A DNA stretch of 64,000 nucleotides from Agrostemma githago (Eukaryota > Streptophyta > Magnoliopsida > Caryophyllales > Caryophyllaceae). The DNA lies in the NCBI GenBank assembly GCA_958450325.1, contig OY288257.1, positions 6,653,873 through 6,717,872 on the forward strand, given 5' to 3'. The notes under the pieces were generated by a model. That model was not told where the DNA came from and did not search any database. It worked only from the letters and a program-made list of their open reading frames with translations. Every line of letters begins with the position of its first letter. Positions within the stretch are counted from its first letter, which is position 1. Below, one piece after another: positions 46,846-58,600 of the stretch. Position numbers and translations under genes: made by a program.

Positions 46846-48530
46846 TTATACCATAAAATGACCAACGGTTATTAAAAAACACTCCTAAATAGTTCGGATT
46901 CGAGTATAAATGTGGTACTCCCTAGAAGATTTCGTCATAATCCGACATTACTTGCAATATATATTCGAATGTCTTTTAAATGTGTCTATTGGTAATCGTA
47001 TGTACCTGTATGAGGCCCGAAAAGCGTGGATAAACAATCTTTAAATTCACCCCGTTTCAGGTAATTTTTAGAAAAAAAGTGAGATATTTTGTTGGCTATA
47101 TAAATAGGACCTTCATACCATAAAATGTCCGACGGTTGTTAAAAAAACTCTTAAATAGTTTAGATTCGCGTATTTCATATAGATGATTATTTCGACTTAA
47201 TTCGACGTACTCAACGCATATTAGAATGTCTTTTAAATGTGTTAATTAGAAACCGTTACTCCATTCTGTTACACCGACATATTTCTACAATGTATGGAAT
47301 AGTTACTATGCGAATTTTGAAACATTTTATTTCGGAACCAAATTAGTCCGAAAAACGTGGATAATAACCTTCAAATTCGTCCGTTTCAGCTGATTTTTGG
47401 AAAAATGTGAGATATTTTGTGGGCAATGTAAATATGACCCTTATATCATAAAATGACCGGCGGTTGTTAAAAAAATCTTAAATAGTTCGGATTCTGGTAT
47501 AAATATTGAAGATTTTGCCCAATCCGACGTTACTCGACACATATTCGAATGTCTTCTAAATGTGTCTATTTGAAACCGTACAAATCTTTTGTTACACGAA
47601 AGATTTCTAAAATTAATGGATAGTAACTGAGCGAATATGAAGACATTTAATTTCGGGACCAAATTAACCAGAAAAACGTAGATAATAACCTTTAAATTCG
47701 CCAATTTCACTTGATTTTTGGAAAAATGTGAGATATAAATAGGACGCTTATACATACCATAAAATGACTGAAGATCGTTAAAAAAACACTCTTAAATAGT
47801 TCAAATTCGAGTATAAATATAGAAGATTTCGCTCTAATCCGACGTATTTTAAATATGTTTATTTGAAACCGTACGTACCTTCTGTTACACCTTGAGATTT
47901 CTAAAATGTATGGATAGTTACTGTGCGAATTTGGAGACATTTAATATCGGGACCAAATTAACCCGAAAAACGTGGATAATAACCTTCAAATTCGCCCGTT
48001 TTAGCTGATTTTCGAAAAAATGTGAGATATTTTGCTGATTATATAAAAACGACCCTTATACCAAAAAATGACCGACGGTTGTTAAAAAACAACTTTTAAA
48101 TAGTTCAGATTCGAGTATAAATATAGAAGATTTCGCCCTACTTTGACGTTACTCTAACCATATTCGAATGTTTTTTAAAGGTGTCTATTTGAAACCGTAC
48201 GTACCTTCTACTGAGAGATTTCTACAATGTATAGAGCAATTATTCTGCGAATTTGGAGACATTTTATTTCGGGAACAAAGTAGCCCGAAAAACGTGGATA
48301 ATAATTCTTCAAATTCATCCGTTTCAGGTAATTTTTAGAAAAATGTGAGATATTTTGCTGAAGAGGTAAATATGACCCGTGTAACATAAAATGACTAACA
48401 GTTGTTAAAAAAAAACTCTAAAATAGTATGGTTACTAGTATATATATCGAAGATTTCGCCCTAATCCGACATCACTTGAAAATAGTCGAATACCTTTTGA
48501 ATGAGTTTATTTTTACCCTGTACATGCGAC

Positions 48531-49103
48531 TGAATTAGTGAGAGGTCAATTACAGACTATGAATTGGAAATGGGAAATCTAAGGCAATCATCATTCATTT
48601 TAATCACTCAACAACAACAACAACAACATTTGCACATACGCAGATTCCGTCCTCCGGCCATGTTAGAGTTTGTTTCAATCTCTTGCCGCTATCCGATAAA
48701 CCAACTTTAAAAACGAGTTGGCTGCGATTTGAGGAGCGAAAATTGAGTTACTCATGAAGGGGTACGTTCCATGGGAGAAGGAGACGATGAAAAGGGAGAG
48801 CCAAGTGATTCAATATCAAATCATCAGCTTAACAAAAATAAAAGTAAAGAAGAGAATTTTGTATTGATTGAAAATGGAAGACATTACATACTGATTGATC
48901 TGATAACAACATATGTACTCTACTTCTTTCTGTACTCTACTCTACTCTGTAAGATGCAATAAGCTTCAGTTTGCGAATGACTAATCATCATCATAATAAT
49001 GTCTAATTACTCTCTCGAAACAACCAAAAAATAATCGTGTTAGCAGATCAGATCAGCGAGAAGCTTCTATTCATCATTCTATTTGCGTCCGTCCATGTTG
49101 TGA
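48531..49103. other. Spacer between satellite A and the IWS1-like gene
   Basis: Contains an ACAACA microsatellite at about 48609-48628 and AT-rich spacer, and includes the 3' UTR of the IWS1-like gene. A short open frame at 48771-48962 has no supporting feature. Confidence 0.5.
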
Positions 49104-50485
49104 TTAAGTGGTTAACCGAAGCCTGAGGCCTGGCGGAGTTGTGTTCCTCTCCCTCGCTCTAAGCTGCCGCAATTTCCTCAGAATCTGTCACAACCACCAA
49201 TAATAATCTCAGTAACAAATTCTTGCAATTTACAACTAATATGTCAGCTAAATATAATCTAGATAGATAGATTACTATGTACATACATTGTCACATCGTC
49301 TGTCTTCTTCATTCTTCTTGACAATTTTGGATTGAGGTGCGATTATGTAAGCCATAGAACTTGCTTCCGGTATTTGAGCTCGTGACGTTATATTGGATTT
49401 GGCTATCTTTCTATGTCCCCTGCACAAACACCATGATGATTTCAACTCTCAGAAATCACATCACATCATCATAGCCTATATATATGCATATTGACGAGTA
49501 GGTCAGGTTTGAGTAACTTACGATGAAAAATCATAGAAGTCATCTTTCGTAGCAGTTGGAGCTGGTTTCGTTATCATTGGCCTGAAACACGGTTTCTTGG
49601 GCATTGGTTCGGCATGTTTAGACCTTGCATCCTCCATTCTCGTGCTTATATTATAAATGCTACGACTCTGCGCATGATCAAAAACAGCATTGTTAATCGA
49701 CAATTCAGCCTGATTAAGTAAGTTTCGCAGACAGTAATTTAGAGAGTTGAACTTACCCATCTATACACCAATTCCCTGGCAAGTTTGCGATTTGAAGCCG
49801 TCTCCTCATCAGACTGAGACAAGAACATGATCGCCTTTCCAAGTCCGCTTACCCTTAATTGTTCTTTGATAAACCACTGATTTACATCAAACTGAAACTG
49901 CAATTGCAAACACAGTTAAGATTAAGATCCACATAATACATAAGTAAGATTAAAAACAGAATTAAATTAAAAAGTAATTACCTGAAGAGTTAAGAGCATC
50001 AAAATTCCTTGGCGAATGTTGAAATTGGGAAGACTTCCGTCAGGAAGTGGTTCAAGCCAGTTCTTGAGTAAAGTAAAGACGCCATGATTGATGAAAACCT
50101 TGTGCAAATACGTGTTGGTTAGAGCCTGGACTAAAAGAGGAAGTTTCTGGAGCTTATTGATGCAGGGTTTTGATTCTCGATTCAAAACGACGTCGTCTTC
50201 AAAGGCTACTTCGAATATCGCCATATATTTCTCCACAGTAATTCCATATTTTTCTTCTGGGTCCTCCTTGATTTTCTCTTGCTTCTTTCGTTTATGGAAA
50301 TGATTAAGAGATTGATTCTGGAGGAAAAAATCAAGAGATTGATTGTTAAACAGAGTAAAGATGCTTCCTTTAACACATATAATTGAAGATAAACGCAATT
50401 AAGAAGACTAAATCCAACATAAAGCTTCAATTTTTTTTTTGAAATAGAAATATACCTTAACAATAGTCGACAATTCTTTCATCTT

Positions 50486-50520
<35 letters not shown>

Positions 50521-50569
50521 GGATCTTGAGACTCGAATCCTCAGATCTCTTCCTCTTGCAATTCTTCAT
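49104..50569 (-). CDS. IWS1-like transcription elongation factor (TFIIS N-terminal domain), short form
   Basis: Six exons on the minus strand: 50456-50569, 49982-50317, 49757-49897, 49522-49667, 49287-49419 and 49104-49184. They total 951 bp (316 residues) with all phases matching. The start MKNCKRKRSED leads to a run of 11 Asp residues. The TFIIS N-terminal (LW) domain spans about residues 95-200, including WLEPLPDGSLPNFNIRQGIL, SGLGKAIMFLSQSDEETASN and LARELVYRWSRSIYN. C-terminal pieces MAYIIAPQSKIVKK and LRKLRQLRARE recall the IWS1 tail. IWS1 works with SPT6 during RNA polymerase II elongation and with BES1 in Arabidopsis. Typical plant IWS1 is longer, so this copy is shortened at the N-terminus and has a diverged tail. 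It could be a secondary paralogue. Confidence 0.82.
50486..50520. repeat. (ATC)n microsatellite in the first IWS1-like exon
   Basis: Eleven ATC units on the plus strand encode the run of 11 Asp residues on the minus strand. Length variation would change only the acidic run, so it stays in frame. Confidence 0.9.
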
Positions 50570-50582
50570 CTTAAAATTCTTC

Positions 50583-50690
50583 GAACGTACAAGACTATGA
50601 AAGTAGGGAGGGAGAGGTGAACGTACAAGACTATGAAAGTAGGGAGGGAGAGGTGAACGTACAAGACTATGAAAGTAGTGATGGAGGAAA
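50583..50690. repeat. 36-bp tandem triplication just upstream of the IWS1-like start codon
   Basis: The unit beginning GAACGTACAAGACTATGAAA occurs at 50583, 50619 and 50655. Copies 1 and 2 are identical as far as read, and copy 3 changes toward its end. The array begins 14 bp upstream of the ATG (minus strand), so it lies in the 5' UTR or core promoter. Confidence 0.88.
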
Positions 50691-50888
50691 TAGAGAGTTG
50701 AGTGTGATTTATATAGAAGGATTACTAGTTAAGCCGACATAAGGCAAGTGCTTCATTATGAAGCTAATGGATCATCATGGGTTTTGGCGCCAATCTTACA
50801 CCTGTCTTATGTTTCAATCTTCTGCTATTTAACGGTAATAAAATTGGGTTTTAGGAAATATCCAAAACGCGCTATGACTCTATGACTG

Positions 50889-51160
50889 ACTACTGGGACT
50901 ACGCCCGTCAAATGGGTCAATTGGGTCGGATCAACTTTGGGTTGAGTCACTTTTTGGTTAGAGTTTTCGGGTTGACTTCGGTTCGGGTCGTGCTCATTTT
51001 CAAGTTTATTATTTTCAACTTTTTTTATGGATATTGACTGATTTTTATAATGATAACGGGTCAGTTTCGGGTTAGCCGGGTCAATTCGAGTTACGGGTCA
51101 ACCTCGATCTTTATTTCGGGTGTCGGGTCAGGTCTAGGTTGGCTTATTCGAGTCCGCTCA
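50889..51160. mobile_element. Diverged relative of the hAT-type CGGGT element
   Basis: The left part CCCGTCAAATGGGTC and the right part GGGTCAGGTCTAGG resemble the ends of the element at 23545-24173 (CCTGTCAAACGGGTC and GACAGGTCTA). The interior is made of the same GGGTTCGGGT-style words. No target-site duplication could be recognised, so only family membership is proposed. Confidence 0.5.
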
Positions 51161-51309
51161 GTTTTGCTAAATCTAACTAGGACTAATAATAATAAGGAAT
51201 TGGGACAATCATTTAGTATAAATTATAGAGTAATCGGATAGATATATGGAGTATGTTTTTTGGTCTTGCTTTAAGTTATTGATGAAAATGGATAAGTTTT
51301 AAAAATAAT

Positions 51310-52035
51310 TGAAAATTGCACGGGATGTTCCTCAAGATAGACAAAATCTCCACACAAATTTAGTCGTTTAAAGACGACTTCTACTTCTTGTTTAGGCTTA
51401 AAATCGGACAGACAACCTAGCAAAGCAACCCAAGACACGTTTCGTCTGACCACCTAAACCGCTCAAATCGAAGAGTATAAAATACACGTGTTGTGACGAT
51501 ACGGAGGTCCGAAATAAACCGACTGAAAATTGCACAATATGTTCCTCAAGCTAGACAAAATGTCCACAAAAAATTTGAGGAGCCAAAAAGAACATATTAG
51601 GATGTCGGTCGTCATTAGCTAAGCAAACGCGACTACTACTTGCTATTTGGAATTGAAATAAAGACATACAACCTCGCAAAGTGATCACAAACATGTGGTA
51701 CAAAAATCGGGAGAAAATGAAACGAGGTTCTATCCGACCACACGACCGGCTCAAATTGAGGGGTATAATACACTTTTTTTTGATGATTTGAAAGTGCGGA
51801 ATAAAAATGGCAGACTTAAATCTATACGGGATATTCCCGTGGCTAAATAAAATGTACACAAAATTTGGACAGCCAAAAAGAACACGTTAGGGTGCCGGTG
51901 CGTCATAAAGCAGCATCGACTGAAAACTGATTAGCTAAGCAAACGTGACTCCTACATACGATTTGGGGTTGAAATAAGACATGCGACCTAGCAAAGTGAC
52001 CCCAGACATGTTGAAATACACACAAAATTGCTTCA
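51310..52035. repeat. Satellite B: three diverged tandem units
   Basis: Units are marked by AAAATTGCACGGGATGTTCC at 51312, AAAATTGCACAATATGTTCC at 51526 and AAATCTATACGGGATATTCC at about 51815, each followed by a GACAAAATGTCCACAAA-type block. A CAACCTCGCAAAGTGA-type block recurs downstream. Spacing is 214 and then about 289 bp, so the first unit is shortened. No coding sequence was recognised. Confidence 0.75.
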
Positions 52036-52039
52036 TAAT

Positions 52040-52135
52040 TTCTAAAATTAATGTGTAATTATTGTGCGAATTTTGAGACATTTAATTTCATAACCAAATT
52101 AACCCGAAAAATGTGGATAACAACCTTCAAATAGA
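52040..52135. repeat. Orphan fragment of a satellite A monomer
   Basis: Contains TGCGAATTTTGAGACATTTAA and ACCCGAAAAATGTGGATAAC, matching satellite A words in the same order, about 3.5 kb from the main array and on the far side of the IWS1-like gene. Confidence 0.75.
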
Positions 52136-52653
52136 AACGAGACAAAGCAATATCAAAACTCTCTAAAAGAGCGATTATTAATTCACGTAATAGCCAAGTT
52201 AAATAACTAAGCTCATAAAATCAAATCGAAAAAGGATATAAATTTATATGTTTATGAAGTCTCATTTCCACGATTATTCGTTTTCAAGCATTGGGAAAGA
52301 AACGACAAGTGCATTCACGAAAGAACTCGACCTAAAATTAAACATCGTATTGTTTCTATTGAGATACAGTACATGATATAGCTCAACCTACTTATACATT
52401 GTTCCGTTTCTATTGAAATACATGATCTGCCTCCAAATCGGAAAAATGCGAAAACAAAAAAAAAACCAAAACTGGGTCCTCTATTTGTGCCTGAAATTCG
52501 TCATCTTTAAAAGTAAGAGAGAAACTGAAAACAGCAAAATTGGGTATTCGCCGAAGGAAAAAAAATAACATGTGATTGTGTCCGTATGTTCTCTCCATTC
52601 CATCTGTGTTACCTCTCGAGGTAGCCAACGATGATTAGAATGTTGGGCAGCAA

Positions 52654-55600
52654 TCAACGCTTGCCGGCTGCTTTCCTGACAGGCGGGGCAGAATCCTCGT
52701 CATCAGACTGAATGTCGCCGTATTGCCACATTCCACTCCGGCTGGTTTTCGCTTCTTGCTGGAATTCTTCCAGCTCATCGAAGACGGCCTTCCTTTCTTT
52801 GGTGTCCCATCTTCTTCGCTTTTCTAATCTAGCTAGTCCAGCCTGAAATACATAATGCATCTCAGTTTATCATGCATCCTCCGAAAATAACAACCGTGGA
52901 GAGGATAAAGGCTCACGTATGGAGGCAGCCTTATACAAAGTTGATTTGCCTAATGGCTTTTTATGTGACTCATAATGAAAACTGAGTCGACAATTACATT
53001 CATCGACTTGATTTCACAATAAAAGAACCCCAGTCAACTACTCCGTATTAGCGAAGAGTGAACGGGTATACTATCATATACGGAGTAGAAAATTAATGAA
53101 GATGAAAAGTGAACCAGTAAAGCGCATAGCATATTAGCTTAACTTCATTTTCACCGAGTTCAGCACCCAACCAAAATTCTGCTATCTGCCCATGAATACA
53201 AGGACCCAAAATGGCTCGACTCTAACCCTAAAAGTTCTTTTTTTTTGCCAGCTACCCTAAAAGTTCTGGCCATGCGTAGTTCCAGAGTCAAACCCCTTCC
53301 CACGTGAATGTAAACCTAAGAGTCCAGTCTGGTCTTCAACAATTTTAAATGAAGCATGTTTATTCCTGCCTACAGATAAGTTTTATGAAGATCATAAAAC
53401 AGAAACATGGGGTATATGAGTCATTACCTTCAACAAGGCAGCACTAACACTAGAGCTGCTCTCCTCATCAACCAAAGACACGAGGAGAACTGTCCCAGTT
53501 CCTTGACCTTTTACTTTCCCACCAGATGCGTCTCTTTCCTCGATCACGACGTTAAACTTTTGGGAGCTGCTCAGAGTTAGCTCGCTCAGATACTCAGCTG
53601 CTTCTTGTCCATAATCCTCCTCTAAGCTAGGCACCTTGAGGTAAGCAAGACTGCAGAGTTGAGCCGATCCGGGTGCAGAGTGTACGGAAGGGGGTAGAGG
53701 CCGTAGGTGGCTGTAAGGAACTACTTCTTGATTACCATAATCAATATAGAAAACCTCATATTCATCTTTGGGTGATTGCGCAATACCACCTCGAGGAACA
53801 TTTACAATCTATCATAACAATAACAAAAAAATAGTTATTTGTATGTAATTAAAAAGAGCTCAAGGAGCAAGTCTCTATCGCTCTATTGAATTGTATCCCT
53901 TTACTACTCTAGATTTTGGTTTTCTGTAACTACGTGATAAATAGTTTTGTTTCCCCCACTACTGTACGATAGTGCCTGAATAATACTTAAGTATTGAAAA
54001 AAAATAAGTCTGCCTAAAATCAAGTGAACCAGCCACACTTTGCACTACTATTTTATTACAAGCACAAGAGGGCGACGTATCTTACCATAGCTCGGTTCCA
54101 CGAATTATCTGCACTGAATTGAGCAAGAACCAGATCACCCTTCTTGGGGCTGAAGCTGCCAAGTACAGGTGCTTCCCCAATATCAAGGGAAGCAAGCTGC
54201 TGCTGGATGGAAGCCACCATGTGGTCACCAATACTTTGAACATAAAACATGCCACCACCAAGAACCTCGGTGACAACAGCCTGGAAATGGTGAAAAAAAT
54301 GAGTTGATTACAAACATTGAAGGCCAAGTGGATATAATACACGGAGTAAGAATGTATTGAACAATAAAAAGTCAGATAGCTACCTTGAGGACCTCCTTTT
54401 TCCTGGTTTCAGTTACGGAAGAACCATTAGCAATTTCCTGGCCTTCAACGTAATTTTCCCATATCTAGGTCCATACGAATAGTTAGAATTGATTTTGAAA
54501 ATGCTATGATAAGCGATCAGCCAATCAGACATTGTAGTAGTAAAAGTGTAAAACCATCTTACAATACTAAAGAATGAAGCGATTAATGCCTAAATTTAGG
54601 AGTGGATATTAGGCAAACAAAGAGTGTCCATGGTGAGACTGCCTCACTGTATAAGACACCATTAGTAGTGTCATGTCATCGATATTAACATTATGATCCC
54701 TCCCCTCATACTCCATTCCCAACTTCACACCAACCCTCCAGTCCTCCACAATACGTCCATAACTCCATACCCCCACCAGCCGATCCTACCACCATAGCAG
54801 CTGCCCGCCAGCCTTCCCTACTTCCAAAGTAAGAATGGGGCGACAAATGTGCTGGCGGGGTAGGGCAGGTTACCAGTTTACGGCGACCGCATTGACGATG
54901 GTGATTTGGTGGCAGGTGGTGTTTGGGGAAGGGGGTTGGTGCCTTGGTGGTGAGGGTAGTGGGATCATTGGATCATTGGATCATTGGATGCCATAGCTGG
55001 GTCTTGAGGTGAGGCCGTGGGGGGTATCAGAATCACTGGTCTCCGGCGACTATGAGAAAGGGGTATTGGTAAATAGTGGCTGGTGGTGGTTGGGAGAAGA
55101 GAAGCTGGTGAGAAGGGAGCAATGTGGGATTGGAATTTGTCTTTCTTCATTTTTTAAATTAATTTGTTGAGTTGGATACTTGGATGTTGATGTATACCAT
55201 GAGGTCATCTTATTCTAGAGTCAGTAGAAAAACATATAGTTTCACACAACACTCATGTAACGCGAATACACGATTTCACACAAATTTTATGCAGTAGCAC
55301 AGCTGCTTTACCTTCAATTTTTGCCTTTTGGCAGACTCCTCAGCTTGTGTGAGGAGATGGGAATCTGCAATCCTGTCTGCACCAAAAGAGGCTTGAAACT
55401 TTGCAAGCCCAGCTTGCAATAACACTGCCCCAACGTTTGTTCTAGATTCCCAAAGGGATCCTAAGAAAGTTCCATTTCTATCCACAGTTTCCACTTCAAT
55501 CTGAAGGAAAAAATTTGGATCAATGGCGGTGTGTATGGAAATCTATCTCATTTAATAAAGCAAGTATAATACCTCAACATCTCTTTGTAGTATTCTTCTC

Positions 55601-58600
55601 CTCATCAGCGCAATTGCCTCTTCAGAGTAAGGTTCACCTCGCCCAGGACACCTCACGCCAGAAAGGGAAAAAGCGATGCTGCATGTTTCCTTCGGAATCA
55701 CAAGCTTGAACCGATGACCACTGAGTACATATTCAACAATTGCAGAAAGCCTCCTGCTTCGTTGCAAAAATGGCAAGAAATCCTTGGCTTTCTTTCCTGA
55801 TGCCTGCAACATTTTGATATTAAAGATGAGAATACTTTCATTACAGCACTTAAGGTACACAGATACTTAATAGTATAAGACAGTCTCAAAAGCCAACACA
55901 TTAACCATATTGGTCTCATATAAGAGACCACTCATACAAATCCACCTCTTCCAGATAAGTAATATAAAGACGGTGAAGGCCAAATGGAAGTGCCAGTAAG
56001 GCAGTAAGTAAGAAGACAACGAAATAAGAGCCATGATGGTATTACTCACAGTAGTAAGGTCTTGGATATGGTGTGCAGGGGGGTCACTAGATGAGTGTTT
56101 CCCTTTCCTACTAGCAATAGCTTTAGATTCAGCTGCCAACAGGGCATCATAATGGCTCGATCGTTCTTCGAAATCCCGATGTTTTACTGCTTCAGCCAAC
56201 CCACGCACTACCAACATTTCAGCAACATTATACCCAGCTGGCTGTCCACCAGCGGTAGTAGACACGGTTGAAGAATCAACTCCTTCGCTTTTTGACTGAG
56301 GAGCCAGGAACACAGATCCAAAGTCTATCACCTTGGAATCCGCAGAGGGAGCACCTGGATTACTATTATCCCCAACAGGAACTTTTCTTGCATACTCCAT
56401 GCAAACATTAACCTGAGTTCACAACAGAATATGATTACTAGACTGTCTTGTGTATGATGTGACTGCCTATCCTTCAGAATGTAACACAAGGAATACCTGG
56501 CGACCAATGAGCTTTTGGCGAAGAAATTCCTTTGCCTCACGGGCATAATTTTCACGCCCATCTCCTGTACGTGGGTTGCCCATTTTAGGACAGCGAATGC
56601 TTGAAAGATTTACTCGTCTCTCTGCCAATGGGCTACCAAATGGCACAGCATCATCAGCCACAATAATGCAATCTCCACTAACCACCTCCACAACCTGATG
56701 TCAACATCAAACACTAGACTTGAGGTTGACTTGAGGAAAGCGTGCAAAGATAAGTACTCGTAATATATTAGCATGAAGGCTGTATAACCTTTCCAGTAAA
56801 ATTCTGATCATGAATAGGTTTTGAATTTGTAGCTGGGGGAACATAATTTGTCCACATCCTGATTCTATTTTTCTTTGCCTCTAGCTCTGCTGATTTCAGC
56901 TCCTTTTTGTCCTTGTCTTCCAGTAGTTTTCCACTCCATTCAACATATTTAGCTAACCCCTGCGTTTTAGCCAATTAACTGTTATCTAGTGATAACATTC
57001 CCACTAATAAACACCCAAGAAGACATTATAAACAACGCTCTGCTTTGTGCATCAACTGTCCATAGTACATAGTTCACACAAGCAGCAACAGATCAATGCT
57101 GACAATCTTACACAGCAAATCCAAAAAGATCTCAGACAAAGTATACTGTTAATGTACCCTTCTGTAGAAATAAATATATACAAACCAATACCCTCAAAAT
57201 AAAAGAAAATAAAAAATAAAAACAACGATTTTTTATCCACATCTCTGCGAAAAAAACTGTATAATAGAAGGCCAATGTTCTGACTACTTCAACCATCAAA
57301 TGTACTTACATTCTTTGCCAATTCTAAGGCCAGGTTCTTTACTTCACCAGCGTCATCATAATAGATGGAGCCTGTCAGGTTATTAAATCTGTCTCCAGTC
57401 TCAGGGAGAATACGTACCTGCATATTCAATATAATTATATCAAAATATAAACATAATTTAACAACAGAACATGTTTTATTGACTCTTCTTATTCCCTGAC
57501 CTATCACGTCTAATACCCGGACATTGGTGTGGTACTGGGGCTTCTCAATTTAAGCCTATGTGAATTTTTCTTTTACATATCAGAGTATACACGCACCCAG
57601 CCACTACCCAGGTCTGACACTAATAAACAAATCTGAAATAAATCTGAGTCATGGAGAAAGATAAAGAGTCAACTTACATCTCTATGCAACGTACGCATCT
57701 CTGTGAAATGCTTAGCTTCCTTTCCAAAGGGGTCTGCCGCAACCTCAATCATTGTGGAACCAGAAGCGACTTTCTGAGCTGATGTCAGCTGAGTAAGAGG
57801 TTCAGCTTTACTTACTCCATTTGGTCTATCAGCACCACCTTCAGAATCAGGTATGTTCTCTGGAGCTGCTCTTCTTCCCATTGAAGGAGACTGACGTTAA
57901 CGAGACCACATATTTATCAGAACCAATTGCACAAGAGCCTGAACTTACAATTCAGGGGGGAAAAATATAAAGTTAAGAAATCATAAGTTCACATTATCCT
58001 ACCTGAACTCCAGCCACAAAAACCTGAACAAACTGAAACTCGGGAAGCAAGTAGACACGAAGAGCACTCCCATCGCGAACCTGCTCTACAATAGCTTGAA
58101 TCGACCTCCCTTTGTTTCGGATGGCAAAGTCACAAGCATCAAAACCACTAAACCCGCCAATTGCAGAAGGAGGTAGATTTCTAATGGCAGCCTCTGAAGC
58201 ACCTGTTGTCTGTATATAGGTAGAAAAAAAATTTTTCTCTCAATAATATACTTATAATTCTCATACATTAAGCTCCAGAATTCTAACTTATCTGGATACA
58301 GAGCTATCAGTTAATAGCTACATATGCGAAATGCCTTTGAAAAGAGGAACACAAGTGTTAATATTTTTCAGGAATGTAGAAAGCTATGGCCTTGCTACTG
58401 AAGCATCCATATTACAGAGCAATAGGACTACCTTACTCCATTTTCCTAAACCTTGTTCTTTTGCTTGCTCCTCAAGTCGCAGCAATTCTGCCACTTCCTC
58501 ATTTGATTCGCTTTTCTGCTGAGATTGTTCCTTAACCTAATCACATATGGGAAAGAAAACGATGTGAAACAATTGTCAATGTTGTAGACTGAGTGAATAA

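Larger units (their letters stand above)
45285..48530. repeat. Satellite A: tandem array of about 320-bp monomers, invaded by other elements
   Basis: The marker GAAAAACGTGGATAATAACC (with variants) occurs at 45310, 47019, 47350, 47671, 47964 and 48287. Spacing in the intact part is 331, 321, 293 and 323 bp. Other shared words are GTGAGATATTTTG, CCTTATACCATAAAATGACC, AAATAGTTCGGATTCGAGTA and GAATTTGGAGACATTTAAT. The gap from 45310 to 47019 is explained by about 1.4 kb of inserted DNA (about 45402-46845). No coding capacity is credible. A single orphan monomer piece lies at about 52040-52130. Confidence 0.87.

Noticed and set aside
45364..46861. Several short Ser/Phe/His-rich open frames around 45.4-46.9 kb
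   Set aside because: They follow from C/T-rich low-complexity DNA in an insertion within the satellite; no start context or conserved motif.
47441..47940. Minus-strand reading frames with similar peptides within the satellite
   Set aside because: Their similarity comes from the satellite monomers themselves; frames are short and broken between units.
45285..48530. CRISPR-like array of regularly spaced repeats
   Set aside because: The repeated unit is the full roughly 320-bp monomer with no unique spacers, in a plant nuclear setting. It is a satellite.
48771..48962. 63-codon plus-strand frame starting MGEGDDEKGEPSD
   Set aside because: No recognisable domain or splice context, and it lies in the spacer downstream of the IWS1-like gene.
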